Assembly: GCA_020437905.1 (NCBI GenBank)
Contig: JAGQVN010000104.1
Span: 1-43,715, forward strand
Source: Flavobacteriales bacterium
GTDB taxonomy: Bacteria > Bacteroidota > Bacteroidia > Flavobacteriales_F > PHOS-HE28
Direction of reading: 5' to 3'
DNA: 43,715 nt
The position numbers and the translations under genes were made by a program. The notes beneath the pieces are model-generated. The model did no database searches, was not told the DNA's origin, and saw only the letters and a list, made by a program, of their open reading frames with translations. Below, piece after piece: positions 1-6,912 of the stretch; positions within the stretch are counted from its first letter, which is position 1, and the number at the start of each line of letters is the position of its first letter.

Positions 1-945
1 GAGGGCTGAGTTATTAATGAATTGCAGGTATCCCGCGTTCGGGGAGCCGTCCTTCACCCAGCGGACATCGTGCACCGCAGCCGGGATCACCTGGGTGCCG
101 GCCGTATTGTAGTTCGCCGGATGGCCCCACCGGTACAGGAAGTCGCCGCCCATACCGGAGTTTCCACCCGTACTCGTGGCAGCCTCGGCCGTTGTCGTGC
201 TGTGGTCGATGATGAAGATCTCGCTCACGTAGCGTGAGCTGAACGCGATCTGGTCGAGGGTGGGGTTGTAGTCGATGCCGTTCACATGGAACCAGTCCCC
301 GCTTCCGCCCGGACCACCCCCCATGCTGTTGGTCGCCACATTGATGTTCATACGCTCCGGGTGTTCGCTGATGATGCCATAGTTCGGTTTGTTCTGATCC
401 ACGTCCTGGATGAAATGGTCCATCATGTTCCACTCCCACACGATCTGTCCGCCCGTACCGTTCTGCTCCACTTCTATGATGCGCGTTGGGTACTTGTTCT
501 GTGTGCCGGAATAGCCAAGCGCTTGCAATGCTGCATTGCCGGGGTTGTGCCAGGCGATGAGCAGGACATGGCCGTTGGGCATCAGACAGATGTCGTGGTG
601 GGTCACGTAGGTCGCCGTGGAGTACACGAACTCCCACACCACGTTGTTCCCCGGGTCGATTTCCTGCACCTTGCCGGCCACGGCAGCGCCATTCAGGATG
701 TTGCCGGAATGGATCGCTGCGCGCACCAGGTTACCGTTGTCCTTGAGTGCCATGGCGTAGCCGTTCCCACCGCTCATGTTCCATTGCTTGGCGATGATTC
801 CGTCCTTGTCGATCAGGCGCGCCGTGTTCTGGTTCAGGTGGCCGTACAGCACGTAGCCATCGAACTGGGCGAACAGCAGGCTTGCCATAAGCAACGCGGG
901 TACAGTAGCCAAAAGCGGCAGCGTCAGGTCTCTGGTGGTGTTCAT
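1..945 (-). CDS. Arylsulfotransferase (ASST)-like secreted protein, 3' end cut by window
   Basis: 315 codons are open from the ATG at 945 to the window edge, so the C-terminus is missing. The N-terminus has a hydrophobic signal-like stretch (about residues 8-25, ending ASLLFAQ). The body reads as a beta-propeller of the arylsulfotransferase family: repeated 'G..V.E.D..NNVVWE' turns, a THHDICLMPNGHVLLIAWH-type segment around residue 115, and the signature DWFHVNGIDYNP followed by SSRYVSEIFIIDHS near residues 225-260. Family members move sulfate between phenols or bind aromatic ligands outside the cytoplasm. In Bacteroidota they often end in a T9SS sorting domain, which would lie outside this window. 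The family call rests on motif memory, and true sulfotransferase activity is unproven. Confidence 0.75.
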   Translation of the reverse strand, partial: MNTTRDLTLPLLATVPALLMASLLFAQFDGYVLYGHLNQNTARLIDKDGIIAKQWNMSGGNGYAMALKDNGNLVRAAIHSGNILNGAAVAGKVQEIDPGNNVVWEFVYSTATYVTHHDICLMPNGHVLLIAWHNPGNAALQALGYSGTQNKYPTRIIEVEQNGTGGQIVWEWNMMDHFIQDVDQNKPNYGIISEHPERMNINVATNSMGGGPGGSGDWFHVNGIDYNPTLDQIAFSSRYVSEIFIIDHSTTTAEAATSTGGNSGMGGDFLYRWGHPANYNTAGTQVIPAAVHDVRWVKDGSPNAGYLQFINNSAL

Positions 946-1052
946 GTTCGGAGAGGCGGATGGAAGGGTGCGCAAGGTATGTTGCCGCTTCAGTGCGTTA
1001 AGTCAATAAGACCGGAACGTGAAGAAATGGTTTGATCGGTTGACGAAAAAGC

Positions 1053-2564
1053 TCATAGACCCTCAACTGACTTGAACAGCTCCGCGTAGTTGTTCTTCCA
1101 GTCCCTCCGCAGCGGACCGTTCAGTATCGGGCTCAGCGCCTGCCAACTACTGTCCTTCGCGGCGGTGTCCGTGCCGATGACGAGCACCTGGCCTCGTTCC
1201 TGGCGAAGCAGCTCCAGGTAAGAGGAGGAATGATCCGCGTCGTAGAACCGTCGGCCGAAACGCTTCCTCCAGGCCAAGCCTTCCGGGGTGCGCGCCGACA
1301 ACCAGAACTTATCGCGACGGCTCAGCACCAGGCCATCGTGCTCGATCATCAGCCAGGCCGCCTGGTGCATCAACAGAAAATTCGCTTCCCGGAACACGGG
1401 GATGACAAGGCTCTGCGGCGGAAATTGCGGGATGGCCGACATCAGTTCGTTCCGCTGGTGAGCCATTGGCGCGGTGCGCTGTTCCATGTACAGCAGCCGT
1501 GCACCGTGCAGGCACAAGGCGGCCACACCAAGGAGCGTGGCATATGAAAGGCGCACCGGGACCGTGCAGGACCACAGGATCAGCAGGAGGACCCCAAGCC
1601 ATTGCGCCCGTTCGCAGAAGTAATGCAGGTCGGCCCCTGGACTGCGAATGACCAGTGACGCGACCAAAAGGCCAACACCGGAAAGTCCGATCGCCTGCAT
1701 GCCCGAAGGTCTATTGTCGAACTTACCGAACAGTGCCATGAGCAGGGCTCCAGCGAGCAATAGACCGAAGCCGAGGCGATAGACCTGCTCCGCCGCTCGG
1801 TCCAGCATCAACAGGGGTCTCAGCGACAACAGTTCCATCAGGGGCTGCCGTTCCTCAGGGACCTTCAACCGGTCGGCATAGAGAAATGCCAGCGCGTACA
1901 CCCCGACGAGTGCGACCGGCAAGAGCAAGACCACAACTTGTCCCCGCTTTCGCGCCGGTATCTGTCGCCATTGGAGCACGTGCCTCAACTCATGCGCACC
2001 GACCAGCAAAGCCAGTAGGAACAAGGCCCCCCGATGGATCAGGTAACAGGCCAGCCCACCCACGAGCAGGCCGACCAGCGTTGTTGGCGCAGAGCGCTGC
2101 CGGGAGAGGTGCCAAGCGAACACACCGAATGCGGCCGCAACACCGAAATAGAAATTGAAGAAGCCCAGCACGAACAGGTAGCCGATGCTCCAGGGAAGCA
2201 CAAGCAGCAACCGCAGGTCGTTGGCCGCCTCCACGCGATGCGCTAGCGCCCACAAGGCAAGACCCAAGCTCAGGATGCTCAGCACGGCAAGCACGTCATG
2301 GACCTGTGGGCCATCCAGCACCTGCAACAGCGGCCAGGCGATCAGGTCCGTGAAGCTGGGCATGAACTGACCCAGGTCGTAGCGCAATGTGGCGGTTCCT
2401 GGTTCCGCACCCTGCAGCCACCAGCTAAAAAAATGACCGTGCAGCACATGCAGCGGCCCGTCCAAGGTGGCCAGGTGGCGGAAGCCAAGGAGTGCTCCGC
2501 ACGTACCGATCAACGCGACCGGATACGCGAGCTCCCAACGGCGGGCTCGAAGCATTTCCTTCAT
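1053..2564 (-). CDS. Polytopic membrane protein of unknown function
   Basis: A 503-residue protein with about nine or ten hydrophobic segments (near 13-29, 92-109, 116-150, 162-190, 209-229, 262-280, 290-306, 322-336, 341-356) and a soluble C-terminal tail of about 140 residues. The first loop carries DGPLHVLHG (35-43), an acidic residue plus histidines of the kind found in the first loop of GT-C glycosyltransferases, but the rest is too divergent to assign. It lies downstream of nothing obvious on its strand and divergently from the ECF sigma gene. Function is not recognised; a lipid-linked sugar transferase is only a guess. Confidence 0.75.
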   Translation of the reverse strand: MKEMLRARRWELAYPVALIGTCGALLGFRHLATLDGPLHVLHGHFFSWWLQGAEPGTATLRYDLGQFMPSFTDLIAWPLLQVLDGPQVHDVLAVLSILSLGLALWALAHRVEAANDLRLLLVLPWSIGYLFVLGFFNFYFGVAAAFGVFAWHLSRQRSAPTTLVGLLVGGLACYLIHRGALFLLALLVGAHELRHVLQWRQIPARKRGQVVVLLLPVALVGVYALAFLYADRLKVPEERQPLMELLSLRPLLMLDRAAEQVYRLGFGLLLAGALLMALFGKFDNRPSGMQAIGLSGVGLLVASLVIRSPGADLHYFCERAQWLGVLLLILWSCTVPVRLSYATLLGVAALCLHGARLLYMEQRTAPMAHQRNELMSAIPQFPPQSLVIPVFREANFLLMHQAAWLMIEHDGLVLSRRDKFWLSARTPEGLAWRKRFGRRFYDADHSSSYLELLRQERGQVLVIGTDTAAKDSSWQALSPILNGPLRRDWKNNYAELFKSVEGL

Positions 2565-2622
2565 GAGGGCCGTGCAAGGTGCGGCCTTTGAGAGCCTCTT
2601 CCAATAAGCTTCTCCGACATCC

Positions 2623-2648
2623 TGTAACTTTCTTTGGCCCTGGCCGTC
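2623..2648 (+). promoter_or_regulatory. ECF-type promoter of the sigma/anti-sigma pair
   Basis: TGTAAC at 2623-2628, a 16-nt spacer and CGTC at 2645-2648, 22 nt before the sigma factor ATG. This is the classical ECF layout (AAC-type -35, CGTC-type -10). The same two boxes recur at 4516 and 5001, which suggests that the sigma factor drives its own operon. Confidence 0.7.
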
Positions 2649-2670
2649 ACACCAGCATCAGGCCCCTTGC

Positions 2671-3156
2671 ATGAACCTGCAGGAATACAACGCCGCTGTG
2701 GATCAGCATGCCGATGGCTTATACCGCTTCGCGTTGAAGCACCTGCGTGATGAGGATCAGGCGAAGGATGTGGTCCAGGACAGCTTCACCCGCTTATGGG
2801 TCAGGCTGGAGGGGGTGGATGGCAGCAAGGTGAAGAGCTACCTGTTCACCACTGCGCACCACCTGATCGTGGATGAAGTGCGCAAGCGTTCGCGGAGCAC
2901 GGTCATGGAGGAAAAGCACGAACAGCTGCGCTGGAGCGAACAGGAGCAACCCGATCTGCAGGCGGTGCTGGAAGCGGGGCTTTCCACCCTGCCGGAAGTG
3001 CAACGCAGTGTGGTGCTGCTGCGCGACCTCGAAGGGTACAGCTATGACGAGATCGCCGAGATCACCGGCCTGAACCTGGCCCAGGTGAAGGTGTACATCT
3101 ACCGGGGTCGCATGGCGTTGAAGGAATATATTGGTTCGTTGGATCTGGTGGTATGA
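2671..3156 (+). CDS. RNA polymerase ECF sigma factor (sigma-70 family)
   Basis: 161 residues, a normal length for an ECF sigma factor. Region 2 covers about residues 14-80 (LYRFALKHLRDEDQAKDVVQ, then a FTRLW core), and region 4 covers about 107-157 (LPEVQRSVVLLRDLEGYSYDEIAE followed by a helix-turn-helix ending in VKVYIYRGR). It recruits core RNA polymerase to a dedicated promoter class. The stop codon overlaps the start of the next gene by 4 bases, so sigma factor and putative anti-sigma factor are translationally coupled. The promoter TGTAAC-N16-CGTC in front points to autoregulation, and identical boxes precede the two envelope genes downstream. Confidence 0.95.
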   Translation: MNLQEYNAAVDQHADGLYRFALKHLRDEDQAKDVVQDSFTRLWVRLEGVDGSKVKSYLFTTAHHLIVDEVRKRSRSTVMEEKHEQLRWSEQEQPDLQAVLEAGLSTLPEVQRSVVLLRDLEGYSYDEIAEITGLNLAQVKVYIYRGRMALKEYIGSLDLVV

Positions 3157-4463
3157 AGTTGGACCGCAGCACATACGAAGCCTGGTTGCTCGATCGCCTC
3201 GAAGGGCGCTTGAGCGCTGCGCAGGAGCGTGAGCTGGATACGTTCCTGGCTGCCAACCCGGACCTGCCCACCACGGACCTCGATGCCGCTCTTCCGACCA
3301 TCGATCCGGCTGCACCGCGTCACCCGGACAAGGCGGCTTTGCAGCAGATCGGTGATGAACTGATCATTGCTTTGTTGGAAGGGGATCTTGCTCCCGACCT
3401 GCAACGGGAGGTGGCTCAAGCGATCGCCAAGGACCCTGAGCTATCCGCCATGGCACTGCGCTATGCGCAGGTCCGCATCCAAGGCGAAGGGTCCTTCGAG
3501 CAGAAGAACGATCTGCTCCGCGGTCCGGAAGAGGTGCCGCTCCCGGAACTACAGGCCTTGCTCATTGCCGAGCTCGAAGGTGATCTTAGTACATCCGATC
3601 GTGCCCGGCTCGATGAGCTGGTCCGCTCGCATCCGGAACATGAACAAGAGCGGCGGGCCTTCGCGGCGACCGTGTTGCATGCCCCGTCCATCGCCTATCC
3701 GGACAAGGACGGATTACGGCGTGAGCAGGGTCGTGTCGTGGCTTTGTGGCCAAGGTTGGCCGTTGCGGCGTCGATCGCTGCGCTGTTGGGTCTGGCCACC
3801 TGGCTCCTGTGGCCCAAGACTGAACACCCTGTGGTCCCCGAACTGGCAGGTTTCGAACAGGTCAAGGAGGAGACCAAAGGACCGGCAACGGAGAGCATGG
3901 TCGAACAGCCGGTGGAGCAGGATGATGCGCACGAAGTGCCGATCCCTGCACAGAAGGATGAAGCTGTTCGTACGCCGACTTTGGTGCCCGTTCAGACAGA
4001 GCCACGGGACAAGCACCTGGCCGACAACGCGAACACTGAGGAGCCGTCGATGGAGGAACCGGTCCTGGATCAGGCGGAAGAAGCGATCGAAAAGCAACCC
4101 CTCCTGGCGGAAGTGGAGGAGAAGCCCGTGCCGATCGACCAGGGCACCGCAGTGGTGGAGATACCGGACGAGGAAGAGGAATTGCTGGCCAGGGTGGACC
4201 CATCACCTGATCGGGTATTACCCGAACGGGAGATCCCGGAACTGTCGAACGCGCTTGTGCAACACCTGCGCCGCACCGTCTTGAACGAGCAGGACAGCCG
4301 CCCCCTGGATGCCGATGATGCCGTTGCCTTCGTGGACCGCGGGATCCAAGCGGTCTCTGGCGGAATGGGCGGCGTGAAAGTGGAGCGCCAAGGCAAGCGC
4401 ATTACCCGGCTGCATCTGCGCCTGGGGCACGACCTGGGCTTCTCGGCCAGCCGGGGGCGTTAA
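3153..4463 (+). CDS. Membrane-bound anti-sigma factor candidate with three repeated cytoplasmic units
   Basis: 436 residues overlapping the sigma gene by 4 bases. One membrane segment (about 201-219) separates a cytoplasmic part from an acidic, Glu/Pro-rich, probably periplasmic part of about 215 residues. The cytoplasmic part has three units of one plan. Each opens with a leucine-rich LEGxL helix pair (LLDRLEGRLS at 12, IIALLEGDLA at 71, LIAELEGDLS at 137) running to a P[DE][LH] end, and closes with a [FP]xxKxxL box (HPDKAALQ at 57, FEQKNDLL at 115, YPDKDGLR at 182). The LEGxL...P plan resembles the sigma-binding helix of anti-sigma domains but has no zinc-binding His/Cys. The anti-sigma role is inferred from position, topology and this motif. 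Confidence 0.7.
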   Translation: MKLDRSTYEAWLLDRLEGRLSAAQERELDTFLAANPDLPTTDLDAALPTIDPAAPRHPDKAALQQIGDELIIALLEGDLAPDLQREVAQAIAKDPELSAMALRYAQVRIQGEGSFEQKNDLLRGPEEVPLPELQALLIAELEGDLSTSDRARLDELVRSHPEHEQERRAFAATVLHAPSIAYPDKDGLRREQGRVVALWPRLAVAASIAALLGLATWLLWPKTEHPVVPELAGFEQVKEETKGPATESMVEQPVEQDDAHEVPIPAQKDEAVRTPTLVPVQTEPRDKHLADNANTEEPSMEEPVLDQAEEAIEKQPLLAEVEEKPVPIDQGTAVVEIPDEEEELLARVDPSPDRVLPEREIPELSNALVQHLRRTVLNEQDSRPLDADDAVAFVDRGIQAVSGGMGGVKVERQGKRITRLHLRLGHDLGFSASRGR

Positions 4464-4515
4464 GGCGCCGCTCGTCCGTACCGAACGACCGCTCATCATT
4501 TGTCTCCCTTCTTGC

Positions 4516-4542
4516 TGTAACGATCCCTGAGCTCATCGCGTC
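4516..4542 (+). promoter_or_regulatory. ECF-type promoter of the TonB-C-like gene
   Basis: TGTAAC at 4516-4521, a 17-nt spacer and CGTC at 4539-4542, 34 nt before the ATG at 4577. It has the same boxes as the promoters at 2623 and 5001. Confidence 0.65.
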
Positions 4543-4576
4543 CTACCGGTACAAGGACCCACTAAAACCAACAGTC

Positions 4577-4942
4577 ATGAGAACTTGGAGATCACGTCTA
4601 TTCCTGCTCGCGCTGGCCACGGTGTTCACCATGGGCTACACGCGCGGTGCCGAACCCTTCCGTACCGGGACCAACACCATCGAACGCGCCGTGGCGAAAG
4701 CCATTGACAAGCACGTGGTGTTCCCGATCATGGAACGTGAGCATCACATGCTCGGCTCGGTCGAGGTCAGCTTTGTGGTGGATGGCGAAGGCCGCTTGAA
4801 GGTGCTTTCCTGTCGTAGTGGGAACCAGGACCTGGCGGCGTACGTGCAGCGCAAACTGGAAGCCATCCAGGTCCCCGGTGAGCACGACGGCATCTGGCGT
4901 ACCAGCCATGTGCGCTTCGTATTCCGTCCTGAGCAAAGCTGA
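4577..4942 (+). CDS. Small secreted protein with TonB C-terminal-like domain
   Basis: 121 residues with an N-terminal signal-like segment (about 7-24) and one domain from about 38 to 118. The pattern GSVEVSFVVDGEGRLKVLSC followed by an amphipathic helix (YVQRKLEAIQV) matches the beta-beta-alpha layout of TonB C-terminal domains, which in Bacteroidota are common as stand-alone periplasmic proteins. It lacks the membrane anchor and proline-rich linker of a true TonB, so it is unlikely to energise transport itself. It sits between the anti-sigma gene and a barrel gene and has its own ECF-type promoter, so it is probably part of the envelope response controlled by the sigma factor. Confidence 0.6.
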   Translation: MRTWRSRLFLLALATVFTMGYTRGAEPFRTGTNTIERAVAKAIDKHVVFPIMEREHHMLGSVEVSFVVDGEGRLKVLSCRSGNQDLAAYVQRKLEAIQVPGEHDGIWRTSHVRFVFRPEQS

Positions 4943-4970
4943 TGCGCAGGGTACGCATGAACGGAAGGAG

Positions 4971-4990
4971 GGGGCTGCGGCCCCTTTTTT
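4971..4990 (+). terminator. Rho-independent terminator after the TonB-C-like gene
   Basis: GGGGC/GCCCC stem with a TGCG loop followed by six T. The preceding AAGGAG can pair with the T run and extend the stem. It lies 28 nt after the stop codon and 10 nt before the next ECF-type promoter, so the barrel gene appears to be a separate transcription unit. Confidence 0.75.
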
Positions 4991-5000
4991 CTTGGGCTCC

Positions 5001-5026
5001 TGTAACAAAGCACGTGGGTCCCCGTC
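5001..5026 (+). promoter_or_regulatory. ECF-type promoter of the outer-membrane barrel gene
   Basis: TGTAAC at 5001-5006, a 16-nt spacer and CGTC at 5023-5026, with the ATG at 5051. It is placed directly behind a terminator. It is the third copy of the boxes seen at 2623 and 4516. Confidence 0.7.
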
Positions 5027-5050
5027 CCACCCATAACAAGCGAACGTATC

Positions 5051-6025
5051 ATGAAGCATCTTCTCTTCGCCCTTCTGTTCAGTGCGCCTTGCCTGGCTCT
5101 GGCTCAGAACGACACGACCACCACTGAGCGTGGGCATTCCCTGGAGCTGGGCGTGAGCGCAGCGGACGGTGCCTTTGCCAAGGTGAATGCCAAGGACGGT
5201 CCCGATCGGATGGTGCCGGACACCTTCCGCGTAACGACCAAGCGCCGCCTGTACACGGTGCTCACCGAATGGCGCATCCAAGGTTCCTCCGAGGATAGCC
5301 TCGAGCGACGCATGAAGCAGTTGCGCACCGAACGTCGGAACCTCTTCACCAATTGGGCGGGTGTGGAGTTCGGTTTCAACAACTGGATCACGCCATCCGG
5401 ATCATTCGACCTGCCCGAGGAGGACCGCTATATGGAAGCCACGCCCTTGGGCTCGCGCTTCTTTGCGATCAACGTGATGGAACAGAAGATCGAGTTCGGC
5501 TCGCACCATGCCGGCCTCTTCACCGGACTGGGTATGGAGTTCCTCAACTACCGCTTGAGCAACAACGCCCTGCTCCAGTTCGACGGGGACAGCCTTTATG
5601 GTGTGCCCATGGAAACACCTGACCTGCGGAAGAACAAGCTGCGGCAGATCGGCATCCGTGTCCCGCTCATGTTCGAGTTCAACACAAAGCGCGCACCCAT
5701 GCCCGATCCAGCCACGTTGGCCGGCAAGAAAATGTCAGACCCCTTCAGCCGGAAGAACAATTTCAGCTTCGCCTTCGGGGTGGTCGGCTCCTGGTACTTC
5801 GAGAACATGTACAAGGTGAAATACCGCCAGGATGGTGAAGCCCGGAAGGACCGGACCAAAGGCTCCTTCAACCTGAACCCGCTTCGGGTCTACGGTCGGG
5901 TGCAATTGGGTTATGGCTCTTTCAACCTGTTCGCCGAATATTCCCTGACAGAACTAGTTCAGGCCGGCAAGGGACCGGAGCTGGTCCCGGTGAACATCGG
6001 CATCACGCTCCTGGCTTTCAACTGA
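5051..6025 (+). CDS. Outer-membrane beta-barrel protein (porin family-like)
   Basis: 324 residues with a clear signal peptide (KHLLFALLFSAPCLALAQ). The mature part has alternating hydrophobic strands and aromatic girdle residues (WAGVEFGFNNWI near 98, FSFAFGVVGSWYFENMY near 240, VYGRVQLGYGSFNLFAEYSL near 285) and a C-terminal strand ending in phenylalanine (NIGITLLAFN). This fits the OMP_b-brl type of small Bacteroidota barrel. It has its own TGTAAC-N16-CGTC promoter, making it a likely output of the nearby ECF sigma factor. Ligand or function cannot be read from the sequence. Confidence 0.75.
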   Translation: MKHLLFALLFSAPCLALAQNDTTTTERGHSLELGVSAADGAFAKVNAKDGPDRMVPDTFRVTTKRRLYTVLTEWRIQGSSEDSLERRMKQLRTERRNLFTNWAGVEFGFNNWITPSGSFDLPEEDRYMEATPLGSRFFAINVMEQKIEFGSHHAGLFTGLGMEFLNYRLSNNALLQFDGDSLYGVPMETPDLRKNKLRQIGIRVPLMFEFNTKRAPMPDPATLAGKKMSDPFSRKNNFSFAFGVVGSWYFENMYKVKYRQDGEARKDRTKGSFNLNPLRVYGRVQLGYGSFNLFAEYSLTELVQAGKGPELVPVNIGITLLAFN

Positions 6026-6081
6026 TCGACGCCGGGAGGCAGCAGCGCAACAAGGGGTTCTGATCCCTCTCCGGCACGACC

Positions 6082-6127
6082 GGCGGACCGCCAAAGGGCA
6101 ATAGCCTCGGGCGGTCTGCCTATTTTT
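6082..6127 (+). terminator. Terminator hairpin behind the barrel gene
   Basis: Arms GGCGGACCGCC (6082-6092) and GGCGGTCTGCC (6110-6120) form an 11-bp stem with one G-T pair and a 17-nt loop, followed at once by TATTTTTG. The T-run doubles as the -7 box of the yebC promoter. Confidence 0.6.
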
Positions 6128-6128
6128 G
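6121..6128 (+). promoter_or_regulatory. -7 promoter box (TAnnTTTG type) for yebC
   Basis: TATTTTTG, 31 nt before the yebC ATG, matches the Bacteroidota primary sigma -7 consensus. No clear -33 TTG is seen. It overlaps the T-run of the upstream terminator. Confidence 0.5.
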
Positions 6129-6159
6129 CGGCCGCCTCACGCATAGCAACAAGGCACTC

Positions 6160-6912
6160 ATGGGACGCATCTTCGAAAAGCGGAAGCACCGGATCTTCGC
6201 GCGGAACGCTAAGCTTAGTAAGCTCTTCACAAGGATCGGCAAGGAGATCTCCATGGCCGTGAAGGCCGGCGGCCCCAATCCGGAGGCTAACCTGCGCCTG
6301 CGCATGGCCATTCAGAACGCCAAGGGTATGAACATGCCCAAGGACAACATCGAGCGCGCCATCAAGAAGGCCTCCGGTGAAGGCGAGGCCGATTATCATG
6401 AGACCACATACGAAGGCTACGCCCAAGGCGGGGTGGCTGTGTTCGTGGACGCCGCCACGAACAACCAGAACCGCACCGTGGGCAATGTGCGCAGCTACTT
6501 CAGCAAGTGCGACGCCAACCTTGGCACCTCCGGTTCGCTCCTGCATGTGTTCGAACGAAAAGCGGAGTTCGTGGTGGAAGCCGAGGGGCTCGGCGACCGC
6601 GACCCTGACGAGTTCGAAATGGAGGTGATCGACGGTGGTGCCGATGACGTGGTCCGCGATGAGGGCACCTTCTATATCTACACGCCCTTTCAATCCTTTG
6701 GCAAGATGCAACAGCACCTGGACAAGCTGGGCGTGGAATACAAAAGCGCTGAGCTGAAGCGGTTCCCGCTCACTACTGTTCCTGTGGACCTGGAGACCGC
6801 CAAGCAGGTGATGAAGCTCGTGGACCTGTTGGAGGACGACGACGATGTGAACGCGGTCTTCCACAACATGGACCTTTCGGACGAGGTGGCTGCTGCCCTA
6901 GAACAGGACTGA
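6160..6912 (+). CDS. yebC: YebC/PmpR family (TACO1-like) protein
   Basis: 250 residues, the usual length. The N-terminus (MGRIFEKRKHRIFARNAKLS) and the helical first domain with GGPNPEANLRLR and NMPKDNIERAIKKA are diagnostic. The central YEGYAQGGVAVFVDAATNNQNR and the acidic C-terminal helix also match. Family members were described as transcription regulators, and the mitochondrial homologue TACO1 acts in translation of difficult sequences. The gene stands alone: a terminator and promoter lie before it, and its stop codon abuts the stop of the convergent kinase gene with no base between. Confidence 0.95.
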   Translation: MGRIFEKRKHRIFARNAKLSKLFTRIGKEISMAVKAGGPNPEANLRLRMAIQNAKGMNMPKDNIERAIKKASGEGEADYHETTYEGYAQGGVAVFVDAATNNQNRTVGNVRSYFSKCDANLGTSGSLLHVFERKAEFVVEAEGLGDRDPDEFEMEVIDGGADDVVRDEGTFYIYTPFQSFGKMQQHLDKLGVEYKSAELKRFPLTTVPVDLETAKQVMKLVDLLEDDDDVNAVFHNMDLSDEVAAALEQD

